Shown here in pieces: positions 33,839-41,742 of a stretch of 64,000 nucleotides of DNA. This DNA is from Streptomyces sp. APSN-46.1. GTDB taxonomy: Bacteria; Actinomycetota; Actinomycetes; Streptomycetales; Streptomycetaceae. A program made the translations under genes and the position numbers. The notes under the pieces were generated by a model. The model saw nothing but the letters and a program-made list of their open reading frames with translations, had not been told where the DNA came from and did no database searches. Each line of letters starts with the position of its first letter. Positions within the stretch are counted from its first letter, which is position 1. The stretch is taken from contig NZ_JALGRF010000014.1 in assembly GCF_022815725.1 (NCBI RefSeq), positions 111,192 to 175,191 of the forward strand. The letters run 5' to 3'.

Positions 33839-35236
33839 ATGTTCGAACCAGTCATAGCGCCAAGCGGCACCCTGCTCGGGCTCCTCCAGCGGGGCCGCGG
33901 CGACGGCACGCTGCACGCCTTGGCAGCGCCCCGGGCGGAGGCCCTCGCGGCGCTCAACCAGTGCGTGCTCCGCGACCCGCGCCAGGACTGGCAGGTCGAG
34001 AACCGCTCCCTGTACTACGCCAGGCTGTACCTGGACCTCGACGGCCCCCTCGGCGAGATCGAGACGCACCTGTTCAGCGCCGACGACCTCCTCGACGAGG
34101 ACGACCACAGGACCGGCCTCGCCCTGTCCGTACTGGGCCACCTCGCCTCGTACGGCCGCGACGACGCGCTGATGCTGCTGCGCCGCTACGCCGCCTCCGG
34201 CGCCAACTGGGCCTGGGCCCTCGACGAACTCGCCCTGCGCGACGACGACGGGGGACTGCGGAGCCTCGCCAGGCCGATCCTCGCGAGATTCCCGGCCACG
34301 GCCGAGGGCGAGGCGCGGCTGGCCGCCGCCGTCCGCGACGCGTACGAGCCCCGGCCCTGGCGTCTGTGGGAAGAGACGCCCGCGTTCGGCGAGCGGTTGC
34401 GGGCCGCACGCCAGCAGGGCTCCTTCGACCGCTGGCAGCGCCAGATGACCCCCAGCGGGCCCCGGCCCGGCTGGGGAGTCCAGGCCGTCTTCGACTGGGC
34501 CGCCGACGGGCTGCGCCGCGGCACCCCGCTGCACGTACCCGCCGCACGCTGCCTCGCCGCCGTGGCCCAGCCCGATGACCGCTCCGCGATCCTCGCGGCC
34601 GCCGCCGGAGCCTGCGGCGAGGCCGCCCGGGCCACCGCCCTGCACCACCTGGTCCTCGCCGAACCGGAGAACCCCGCCGTCCTGGACCTCATCGAAGCCG
34701 CCGGGGACGAGCCCGCCGTGGCCGCCTACGAGCGCATGAACAGCCCCACGGCCATCGACCGGGCCCGCCTCTGGGCCCACCGCCCCGACGCCCTCGGAGC
34801 GGCCGCCGCCGCCCTCCTCGCCGCCCGCGGCGGAGCCGAGGACACCGGACTGGTCCTGGCCACCCTCCGCTCCACCGTCCGCGGCTCGGGCCCGGACAGC
34901 CTGCGGCTCTTCCCCCTGGTGGACGGAGCCGGCCGGCTCTCCATCGGCTGCGCCGCGCCGGTGCTGCGCCACATCTACCGCGAGACGGCCTCGTCCCACC
35001 TGCGCGGCCGCGCCGCGCGCGCCCTGGCCAGCACGGATCCGTCCTTCGCGGCGGGCTTCGCCGTCGAATGCCTCTGGGACTGCGAGGAGACCACCCGCGA
35101 GGTGGCGGCCCACCACGCGGAAACAGCCGACGCCCGCGTGACCCCACGGCTCCGCCGCCTGGCGACGGACCCGGCGGAGGAAGAGGACGTGCAGTCGGCG
35201 GTACGGAGCCGGATAGCCCCGGAGTCGGCGGTGTAG
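33839..35236 (+). CDS. HEAT-repeat-type helical protein
   Basis: A 465-aa soluble protein built of repeating amphipathic helix pairs, especially in the C-terminal half (RGRAARALASTDPSFAAGFAVECLWDCEETTREVAAHH). Ala/Leu/Arg spacing fits HEAT-like repeats. The N-terminal half includes LYYARLYLDLDGPLGEIETHLFSADDLLDEDDH, an acidic stretch. There are no catalytic motifs, signal peptide or membrane spans. HEAT arrays are scaffolds for protein or nucleic-acid binding. A preceding candidate leader peptide hints at regulated expression. Confidence 0.7.
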   Translation: MFEPVIAPSGTLLGLLQRGRGDGTLHALAAPRAEALAALNQCVLRDPRQDWQVENRSLYYARLYLDLDGPLGEIETHLFSADDLLDEDDHRTGLALSVLGHLASYGRDDALMLLRRYAASGANWAWALDELALRDDDGGLRSLARPILARFPATAEGEARLAAAVRDAYEPRPWRLWEETPAFGERLRAARQQGSFDRWQRQMTPSGPRPGWGVQAVFDWAADGLRRGTPLHVPAARCLAAVAQPDDRSAILAAAAGACGEAARATALHHLVLAEPENPAVLDLIEAAGDEPAVAAYERMNSPTAIDRARLWAHRPDALGAAAAALLAARGGAEDTGLVLATLRSTVRGSGPDSLRLFPLVDGAGRLSIGCAAPVLRHIYRETASSHLRGRAARALASTDPSFAAGFAVECLWDCEETTREVAAHHAETADARVTPRLRRLATDPAEEEDVQSAVRSRIAPESAV

Positions 35237-35252
35237 GTAGTGGGGGGCCCAA

Positions 35253-35497
35253 CCCCAGACGGGCGACGGACGCCAAACCGCGAGGACGCGAAGCGATCGA
35301 TGGCGTCTTATGCCCAGCCCCAGACGGCCCGCAGCCGCCCTCGGCGAGGAGCGCGTAGCGATCGGTGGCGGCTTATGCCCGGCCCCAGACGGGCCGCAGC
35401 CGCCCTCGGCGAGGAGCGCGTAGCGATCGGTGGCGGCTTATGTCCGGCCACAGACGGGCGGCGGACGCCAAGCCGTGAGGAGCGTGTAGCGATCTGA
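35253..35497. repeat. 65-bp tandem repeat, four imperfect copies
   Basis: Copies begin with CCCCAGAC (CCACAGAC in the last) at 35253, 35318, 35383 and 35448, exactly 65 bases apart. Copies 2 and 3 are almost identical; 1 and 4 diverge. Each contains GAGGAGCGCGTAGCGATCGG or a close variant. The period is not a multiple of three and the array follows a stop codon, so it is non-coding. Together with the following inverted repeat it fills the 631-base gap 35237-35867. Confidence 0.9.
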
Positions 35498-35650
35498 CGC
35501 GCCTTGCCGCTGCTTTGGGTGTTCTGGACGCTGTTCGGGGCAGGTTCCGGGGGCTTTTCGCCCGAAGGGCGGGGATACCGGGCGGCCGGGCGTCCGCCCG
35601 GGAGGTTGGCCCCCGCTCGGTGGGAATGGTTCCCCCCTGACCGTTCCTTC

Positions 35651-35797
35651 GGGGGTTTCCCGACAGTCTTTGTCTTTCCGGGGCGGGCCGGTCGGTCAAG
35701 GGTGGCCGAAGGCCATCGCGAAGCGACGCGAACGCAGTGAGCGCCCTTGAGGGACCGGCCCGACACGGAAGGACAGTGAGACTGACGGGAAGCCCCC
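35651..35797. repeat. Large imperfect inverted repeat downstream of pxpC
   Basis: The left arm (35651-35702) and right arm (35743-35797) pair over about 50 bp with scattered mismatches: GGGGGTTTCCCGACAGTCT faces AGACTGACGGGAAGCCCCC, and CGGGCCGGTC faces GACCGGCCCG. The ~40-base centre carries GCGAAGCGACGCG. It may be a terminator for the convergent HEAT and pxpC genes, a small structured RNA or a relic of a mobile repeat. Confidence 0.7.
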
Positions 35798-35867
35798 AGC
35801 ACCGTCCAACCCCGCCCGACGAGCCCCCGCTCCTGGAACCCCGGCTCGCCCTCACCCGGCGACCCCC

Positions 35868-36899
35868 CTACCCCGCCACCCCCACGAACCTGACTCCCAC
35901 CCCCGGGCGGGCCTGGGCCGCCGCGTCGAGGGAGGGGCCGGGCGGGACCACGCCGATCACCGGGTAGCCCCCCGTTACCGGGTGGTCGGCCAGGAACACC
36001 ACCGGCAGGCCGTCCGGAGGGACCTGTACCGCGCCCAGGACCATTCCCTCGCTCGGCAGTTCACCGCCCCGCGCCCGGATCAGCGGTGGGCCCGCCTCCG
36101 TGCGCAGCCCGATGCGGTTGGACATCGCCGACACCCGGTACCGCGACCGCCACAGCCCGGCGATCGAATCCCGCGTGAACCAGTCCTCCCTCGGCCCCAG
36201 CCGCAAGGGCAGCACCAGCTCCGCCGACGGCCCCGGCACCCCCTCCGCCCCCGCGGCCCCCGGCACCCCCTCCGCCCCCGCGGTCCCCGCGGCCCCCGGC
36301 ACCCCCGGCACCCGCAGTGCGTCCGCCCCGCGGACCGGATCCGGCCCCGGCGGGCCCACCGGCAGCACGGCCCCCGCCGACAGCACCGGGGGCCCCAGCC
36401 CCGACAGCAGGTCCGTCGCCCGGCTGCCCAGGACCGCCGTCACACCGAAGCCGCCCCGCACCGCGACGTAGCTGCGCACCCCCCACACCGCCTGGCCCAC
36501 CTCCAGCACGGCCCCGGCCGGCAGCCACACCGGGGCACCCCACGCCACCGGGCGCCCTGCCGCCCGTACCGCGCACGGCGCACCCGTGACCGCCACCGTC
36601 CCCGGGGTCAGCGCCCGCAGCGCGACCCCGTCCAGCGTGGTCTCCAGCGTCGCCGCGTCCGGGGCGTTGCCCACCAGCCGGTTGGCCAGGGCGTGCGCCC
36701 CCGCGTCCAGCGCGCCCGACCGGGGCACCCCGAGATGGGCGTATCCCGGACGTCCGAGGTCCTGCACGGTGGTCAGCGCCCCCGGCCGGACCACCTCCAG
36801 GCCGCTCGGCCCGCTCAAGCCCCCGCCTCCTCTCGCCCCGCTCATGCCCCCGCCCCCTTTCGCCCCGCTCATCCCTCCGCCCCCTTTCGGCCCGCTCAT
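35868..36899 (-). CDS. pxpC: 5-oxoprolinase subunit C (biotin-dependent carboxyltransferase-like)
   Basis: This 343-aa subunit acts with PxpA and PxpB in ATP-dependent hydrolysis of 5-oxoproline to glutamate. It shows VVRPGALTTVQDLGRPGYAHLGVPRSGALD at the N-terminal domain start, ETTLDG and EGMVLGAVQVPPDGLPVVFLADHPVTGGYPVIGVV near the end. The ATG at 36899 overlaps the pxpB stop (ATGA). Two oddities: the first 27 residues are three 9-residue repeats, each with its own Met, and residues ~190-215 hold a collagen-like Gly-x-x insert (VPGVPGAAGTAGAEG). Confidence 0.92.
   Translation of the reverse strand: MSGPKGGGGMSGAKGGGGMSGARGGGGLSGPSGLEVVRPGALTTVQDLGRPGYAHLGVPRSGALDAGAHALANRLVGNAPDAATLETTLDGVALRALTPGTVAVTGAPCAVRAAGRPVAWGAPVWLPAGAVLEVGQAVWGVRSYVAVRGGFGVTAVLGSRATDLLSGLGPPVLSAGAVLPVGPPGPDPVRGADALRVPGVPGAAGTAGAEGVPGAAGAEGVPGPSAELVLPLRLGPREDWFTRDSIAGLWRSRYRVSAMSNRIGLRTEAGPPLIRARGGELPSEGMVLGAVQVPPDGLPVVFLADHPVTGGYPVIGVVPPGPSLDAAAQARPGVGVRFVGVAG
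36819..36899 (-). repeat. 27-bp coding repeat giving three in-frame start codons in pxpC
   Basis: Three successive units translate MSGPKGGGG, MSGAKGGGG and MSGARGGGG, followed by LSGPSG. Before the second and third ATG lies an AAAGGGGGCGG-type stretch that looks like a ribosome site, so translation could start at any of the three. The units probably arose by slippage in the ribosome-binding/start region. Confidence 0.75.
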
Positions 36900-37507
36900 C
36901 CCCCCGCCTCCTCGAACCGCACCCGTACCCCCGGCGCGAACAGCGCCGCCGGTTCCCGCTCCGGGTCCCACAGCACCGCGTCCGTGGTCCCGATCAGCTG
37001 CCAGCCGCCGGGGGAGGAGCGCGGGTACACCCCCGCGTACTCCCCGGCCAGCGCCAGCGAGCCGGCCGGGACGGCGGTCCGGGGCGTGGCCCGGCGCGGC
37101 ACGTGCAGGCGTTCGGGGAGCCCCGTCAGGTACCCGAAGCCGGGGGCGAACCCGCAGAACGCCACCCGGAACACGAGGGAGCCGACGACCCCCGCCACGT
37201 CCCGCGCTCCGACCCCCCAGAGGCCGGCCACCTCCGCCAGGTCCGGCCCGTCGTACCGCACCGGGACGGTGATCAGCGGCCCCTCGGTCTCCGCCAGCGG
37301 CGGCACCTCCCACCGGGCGATCCGCTCGGCCAGCGCGCGCGGCTCCCGCACGCCGTCCAGCAGCACCGTCCGCGCCGCCGGCACGATGTCGCGTATGGGC
37401 CCGAGTTCCTCCCGCCTGCGCAGCAGCTCGGCGTGCAGCGCGGCCACCTCCGCCGCGGAGTCCACTTCGAGCAGCAGCCCCTCCGAGCCCGCCACGAGGG
37501 CCCTCAC
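36896..37507 (-). CDS. pxpB: 5-oxoprolinase subunit B (KipI-like)
   Basis: A 203-aa protein with the KipI/PxpB signature: RDIVPAARTVLLDG, ITVPVRYDGPDLAEVA, FCGFAPGFGYLTGLP, and the end motif SPGGWQLIGTTDAVLWDPEREP. The GTG at 37507 overlaps the pxpA stop by four bases (GTGA), and its own stop overlaps the pxpC start. The much longer open frame reaching 38257 runs antisense to nothing but through pxpA in another frame and is rejected. It forms the kinase/phosphotransfer part of the oxoprolinase complex. Confidence 0.93.
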   Translation of the reverse strand: MRALVAGSEGLLLEVDSAAEVAALHAELLRRREELGPIRDIVPAARTVLLDGVREPRALAERIARWEVPPLAETEGPLITVPVRYDGPDLAEVAGLWGVGARDVAGVVGSLVFRVAFCGFAPGFGYLTGLPERLHVPRRATPRTAVPAGSLALAGEYAGVYPRSSPGGWQLIGTTDAVLWDPEREPAALFAPGVRVRFEEAGG

Positions 37508-38343
37508 GCGAACGCCTCCACCCGGACCCCGGCCGCGCGCAGCGCCCCCCGCACCCGCAGCGCGAGCCCGGCCGCCCCAGGGGTGTCCCCGTGCAGGCAC
37601 AGCGAGCGCGCGGCCACCGGCACCGGGAGCCCGTCGGCCGAGACCACGGAGCCCTCGGCGGCCATCCGTACCGCCCGGGCGACCACCACGTCCGGATCGT
37701 GCAGCACGGCCCCCGGCTCCCCGCGCGGCACCAGCGTCCCGGCCGCCGTGTAGGCCCGGTCGGCGAAGGCCTCCGGTACCGCGGTCAGCCCGGCCTCGGC
37801 GGCGGCCACGAGCAGCAGCGACCCGGGCAGCCCCAGTACGGGCAGCCCCGCCGCCCCCTTCGCCCCCTTCGCCCCCTTCGCCCCCTCCGCTCCCGCTGCC
37901 AGCCGGACGCCGGCGACCACGGCGGCGGCCTGGCCCGCGTCGTGGACGGTGCGGTTGTAGAGCGCGCCGTGCGGTTTCACGTACGACACCTTCGATCCGG
38001 CGGCCCGCGCGAACACCTCCAGCGCCCCGATCTGGTACGCCACCTCGTCCGCGAGCTCGTCCGGCGGCACGTCCATGGAGCGCCGGCCGAAGCCCGCCAG
38101 GTCCCGGTACGAGACCTGCGCGCCGATCCGTACCCCGCGCTCCGCCGCGAGCCCGCAGACCCGCCGCATGATGGACGGGTCCCCGGCGTGGAAGCCGCAC
38201 GCCACGTTGGCGGACGTGACGACGGACAGCAGCGCCTCGTCGTCGGTCAGCGTCCACCGCCCGAAGCCCTCGCCCAGGTCGGCGTTGAGATCGATGACCG
38301 GCGTGACCGCGGGGGCGGCCATGGGTGTGATCATGGAAGCCAT
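37504..38343 (-). CDS. pxpA: 5-oxoprolinase subunit A (LamB/YcsF family)
   Basis: A 279-aa TIM-barrel-like protein with DLNADLGEGFGRW near the N-terminus, SANVACGFHAGDP, QVSYRDLAGFGRR, VKPHGALYN and CLHGDTPGAAGLA, the usual PxpA motifs. It hydrolyses the phosphorylated 5-oxoproline intermediate. A Gly-Ala-Lys repeat (GAEGAKGAKGAKGAAG) interrupts it near residue 155. The ATG at 38343 has no ribosome site; TACGCT six bases upstream with TCGACG 16 bases before it suggests a leaderless mRNA. Confidence 0.93.
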   Translation of the reverse strand: MASMITPMAAPAVTPVIDLNADLGEGFGRWTLTDDEALLSVVTSANVACGFHAGDPSIMRRVCGLAAERGVRIGAQVSYRDLAGFGRRSMDVPPDELADEVAYQIGALEVFARAAGSKVSYVKPHGALYNRTVHDAGQAAAVVAGVRLAAGAEGAKGAKGAKGAAGLPVLGLPGSLLLVAAAEAGLTAVPEAFADRAYTAAGTLVPRGEPGAVLHDPDVVVARAVRMAAEGSVVSADGLPVPVAARSLCLHGDTPGAAGLALRVRGALRAAGVRVEAFA

Positions 38344-38480
38344 ACGGTGAGCGTAGAACAGGGACCGTCCGCGTCGAGGCCGTCGGTGCCGTCGGGCCTG
38401 TCGTCCCCGCAGACCCCGGACCGATCCGGCCGAACCATGCCGTTTGGGATGTTGTCGGTGTCAGCGCCTAGTCTTTGCCC
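38344..38480. promoter_or_regulatory. Divergent promoter region of pxpA and the SMC-like operon
   Basis: Leftward: TCGACG, 16 bases, TACGCT, then six bases to the pxpA ATG. Rightward: TAGTCT at 38469-38474 ends six bases before the GTG at 38481, with TTGGGA at 38444-38449 as a possible -35 element (19-base gap). Both directions fit leaderless transcripts. Confidence 0.45.
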
Positions 38481-39986
38481 GTGACTCTCCCCGCCCAGGC
38501 GAAGCCCTTCTCGTCCCCGGCGCCGGGCCCGGCCGCCGACGAGGGCCTGGCCCGGCGGCTGCGCGCCCTTGCCTGCACCGCCCCGCTGCACGACCTCGAC
38601 GTACGCAAGGCCAATCTGGCCGGCGAGTACGGGGTCTACGCGATGGCGGAGGTCGCGCTCGCCGCGATCGACCTGGTCACACTCAACATGGACTTCGACA
38701 CCGGCGCCGATCACGAGCAGATAGTGGCCCGGCTGCTGCCCCGCGTCGCCGCCCAGGCCCCCGGCCGCCCGGCCGCCGAGCACGAGCGGGTGGCCCGCTG
38801 GGTGCTGGAGAACCTGATCAACGTCGGCAGCGTCGACCGCGGCTTCCGCGCGATCTACGGCACCTTCGGCCCGGACGGCGTCTACGTACGCCGTGACTAC
38901 GACTTCAAACTCATCGAGGAAGTCCCGGGGTACGGCGGCGCGGTCTACCTGCGCACCACCGACGAGGCCGTCAACGTCCTGGTCGGCGCGCTCGACACGG
39001 ACGTCACCAGCGCGCAGATCGCCGCCGAGGTCAAGCTGGAGGTGCTGATCAGCCGGGGCCGCCTCGCCGACGCGCAGCTCGCCGCCGAGCAGGCCCGCTA
39101 CCGCACCGTCCAGTACGCGGAGACCCTGCGCCGCACCCTCGACGCGACGCGGCGGAACGTGCGCGCGGTGGACTGGCTCCAAGCCGTCCCCGACATGATC
39201 GCCGAGGCCCTCGAACACGTCGCCGACCGGTACCGGCACGAGAACGCGATCCTGACGAACATCCGCAAGGCCCGCGACGAGGCGGGAGAGCCGGACAACA
39301 AGCGGCGCGCCGCCGAGCTGGTGGACATCGTCAAGGACTGCATCCGCCGCCATACGCAGCTCCAGTCCCGACTCCTGGACGCCGGCCCGCTGTTCCGCGC
39401 CGAGCAGGACCGGCAGGCCTTCGCCGCCCCCGCGCCCCGTTCGGGCATCGACCTGTACGGGCAGCTCGTGGCCCCCGTCCTGCCGCTCCCGCTGGAGCGG
39501 GCCACCCGGGTTACCGACGCCTTCTTCGCGGCCGGCACCGGCCTGCGCACCCCCGTCTCCGTGCGCGTCGCCGACCTGGTCGAGATACTGCTGACCCCGC
39601 CCGTGGAGCGGGAGCACCTCGGCGTGGAGATGCCGGAGCCCGACCTCATCGCGACCCCGGACGACAGCCGCTTCAGCGAGGGTCAGCTCGCCTCGGCCAT
39701 GGAGCTCCTGGACCTGCCGCACGACGCCCCGCGCCGCCTCTCCGGGCTGCTCGCGGAGGCCCGCTGCGGCGATCCGGACCTGCCGTACCTGGTGGCCCTG
39801 CTCGCCGTCCACGCGGCGAGCCCGGCGGTCGGCACCGCGTACCGCCAGGGCGAGGAGCGGCTGCTCTTCGCCGTGGACGACGGCACCGAGCTGGACGACC
39901 CGGAATTCGGCGGCGCCGACCTGATCGTCGGCACCGCCCTCCTCGACGCCGCCGGCATGGCGGCAGCCCGCTCGGAGGCCTCATGA
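38481..39986 (+). CDS. MukF/MksF/JetA-like kleisin subunit of an SMC-like complex
   Basis: A 501-aa protein. The N-terminal third is a predicted winged-helix part (KANLAGEYGVYAMAEVALAAIDLVT; HERVARWVLENLINVG; YVRRDYDFKLIEEV). The middle, about residues 160-310, is long helical (TSAQIAAEVKLEVLISRGRLADAQLAAEQARYRTVQYAETLRRTLDATRRNV), as in the linker helices of MukF and Wadjet JetA. The C-terminal part includes a second winged-helix-like segment. The GTG start is probably leaderless. Gene order with the MukE-like and SMC-like genes supports the call; sequence identity to known kleisins was not tested. Confidence 0.62.
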   Translation: MTLPAQAKPFSSPAPGPAADEGLARRLRALACTAPLHDLDVRKANLAGEYGVYAMAEVALAAIDLVTLNMDFDTGADHEQIVARLLPRVAAQAPGRPAAEHERVARWVLENLINVGSVDRGFRAIYGTFGPDGVYVRRDYDFKLIEEVPGYGGAVYLRTTDEAVNVLVGALDTDVTSAQIAAEVKLEVLISRGRLADAQLAAEQARYRTVQYAETLRRTLDATRRNVRAVDWLQAVPDMIAEALEHVADRYRHENAILTNIRKARDEAGEPDNKRRAAELVDIVKDCIRRHTQLQSRLLDAGPLFRAEQDRQAFAAPAPRSGIDLYGQLVAPVLPLPLERATRVTDAFFAAGTGLRTPVSVRVADLVEILLTPPVEREHLGVEMPEPDLIATPDDSRFSEGQLASAMELLDLPHDAPRRLSGLLAEARCGDPDLPYLVALLAVHAASPAVGTAYRQGEERLLFAVDDGTELDDPEFGGADLIVGTALLDAAGMAAARSEAS

Positions 39987-40783
39987 CCCCCGCCGCTGCC
40001 CTGGCCGGGCGGAAACCGGGATCTACGCCCTGCGCCCGGGCCGATCTCGCCGCTGCCCTGGCCGGGCGGAGGCGGGGATCTGCGGCCTGCGCGCGGGCCT
40101 TGCTTGCCGCGCCCACCGGGCTGGGAGCCCATCCGCTTCCTACCGCCCCGACGACCCCGGCCCAGGCCGCCGGGCCGGGTGCCCCGGCGGGTGCCGGTGC
40201 CCTGGCCGGGCGGAGAAGGGGATCTGCCGCCCGCGCGCGGAGCGGGTTCGCCGCTGCCCTGGTCGGGCGGAACCGGGGATCTGCGGCCTGCGCACGGGCC
40301 TTGCTCGCCGTGCCCGCCGGGCCGGGAGCCCATCCGCTTTCCACCGCCCCGACGACCCCGGGCCGGGCCGATGGGCCGGGTGCCGTTGTCCTGGCCGGGC
40401 GGAGGCGGGGACCTGTTGCCTGCGCACGGGCCTTGCTCGCCGCGCCCAGCGGGCCCGGAGAGCACCACCACCCCACCGGCCCGACGCCCCGGGCCGCCGG
40501 GCCGGGTGCCCCGGCGGGTGCCGTCGCGCTGGCCGGGCGGAGGCGGGGGTCTGCGGACTGCGCGCGGGCCGGGGGTGCTGCGGCCGCTGGGCCGGCCGAG
40601 CAGTGCCTGGCCGCCGGCCCGGCGGAGGGCGTTTCCGTACTGGCTGACGTGCCGGGCCCGGACGGGGACCGCCGTGCCGCCGTGCCGCCGTCGGCCACCG
40701 GGGTGCGGTCCCGGGGCCCAGGCCGCCGGACCGCATCCACCGCACAGACAAACCACCGCACCGCCGAGGAGACCCGCCCGTGA
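39983..40783 (+). repeat. Repeat-built 800-bp spacer (open frame of doubtful coding value)
   Basis: A motif of about 44 bp beginning CCTGGCCGGGCGGAGGCGGG recurs near 39999, 40056, 40199, 40257, 40389 and 40528; a 200-bp block holding two of them is duplicated (39999 to 40199). The plus strand stays open for 266 codons, overlapping the upstream stop (ATGA) and the downstream start (GTGA). The product is LAGRRRGSAACARALLA-type repetition using codons rare in Streptomyces (TTG, CTT, AGG, GGA, TCT). It may be translated simply to couple the flanking genes, or be only an expanded spacer. Confidence 0.7.
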
Positions 40784-41682
40784 GCGACCACCACGCCGAG
40801 CACCCCGCGTGGAGCGAGCCCGACACCCCGTCGGCTCCCGTCGCGACCGCCCCCGCCGGGGCGGTGACCCCCGCCGACGCCGCAGACGCGGCCCGGCTCG
40901 TCGCCTTCGGGCTCCAGCCCAAGCTGCTCCCCGCCCGCGACGCCGAGTACGCCGAGCTGCTGCGCCGCTACCGCGAGGACCCCGCCTTCGGACGCCTCGC
41001 CGACGCCGTCGCCACCGGCCTCGGCCTCGTCGTCCTGGAGGTGTCCCCGCGCGCCGGCATGGCGGTCGCCGCCGGCGAGGACTCCGTCTTCGCCGTCCGC
41101 ATGGGCGACTACGCCCGCCGTACCACCGCCGACTCCGCCGACCGGTTCCTGCACGGCCTCGCCCACCTCGCCGTCGCCGCCCTCGCCTTCCCCCGCCCCG
41201 AGGACCTCGCCGACGACGGCTACATCGGCCGTATCACCGTCAACGGCGTCGACGCCTTCGTCCGGCAGACCTGCCGCCGCCTGGAGGAGCGCGCCGAGGA
41301 GCTCGGCGAGAACACCGACCCGGCCTCCGACGCCCCCGGCCTGGAGGCCGCCTGGCGGGTCTACGCCCGCCGCAGCGCGACCGGAGCCACCAAGGACGCC
41401 CGCCGCCTCGCCGGATCCACCACCGGCATCGTCGGCAAGGCCGCCGCCTTCCTCACCGACTCCGGGTTCCTCCAGCGCACCGGCGACGACGCCGGAGGCA
41501 CCTACCGCACCACCCCCCGCTACCAGCTCCAGGTCCGCGACATGGCGGGCAGTTCGGCCATGGCCGAACTCCTGGAACTCGGCGTGGTCCCCGTCAGCGA
41601 CGGCTCCGCCACCCTCCTGCCGCCGCCCGAGGGCGACGACCTGGAGCTCGCGGCCGACGCCGGCCTGCCGTTCCACGCCTGA
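40780..41682 (+). CDS. MukE/MksE/JetB-like subunit of an SMC-like complex
   Basis: A 300-aa protein. After a ~35-residue flexible acidic/Pro-rich start, two helical winged-helix-like regions are seen: DSADRFLHGLAHLAVAALAFPRPEDLAD and, near residues 200-260, GIVGKAAAFLTDSGFLQRTGDDAGGTYRTTPRYQLQVRD, the latter with a clear recognition-helix/wing layout. MukE-type proteins bind the kleisin and DNA and regulate the ATPase. The GTG start overlaps the end of the repeat frame (GTGA). The SMC-like gene follows 60 bases on. The call rests mainly on layout and fold pattern. Confidence 0.6.
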   Translation: MSDHHAEHPAWSEPDTPSAPVATAPAGAVTPADAADAARLVAFGLQPKLLPARDAEYAELLRRYREDPAFGRLADAVATGLGLVVLEVSPRAGMAVAAGEDSVFAVRMGDYARRTTADSADRFLHGLAHLAVAALAFPRPEDLADDGYIGRITVNGVDAFVRQTCRRLEERAEELGENTDPASDAPGLEAAWRVYARRSATGATKDARRLAGSTTGIVGKAAAFLTDSGFLQRTGDDAGGTYRTTPRYQLQVRDMAGSSAMAELLELGVVPVSDGSATLLPPPEGDDLELAADAGLPFHA

Positions 41683-41742
41683 GCCACCCGCCTCCGTACC
41701 TCTGTACCGAGAACCACCGAGAAACAACGAGAGTCCGCCGCC

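Noticed and set aside
35240..35497. Reading the 65-bp tandem repeat as a repeat protein
   Set aside because: The period is not a multiple of three, so the copies fall in different frames, and no ribosome site precedes it.
36896..38257. Long start for pxpB (453 codons)
   Set aside because: The first 250 codons are pxpA read in another frame; GTG at 37507 with GTGA overlap gives a normal-length PxpB.
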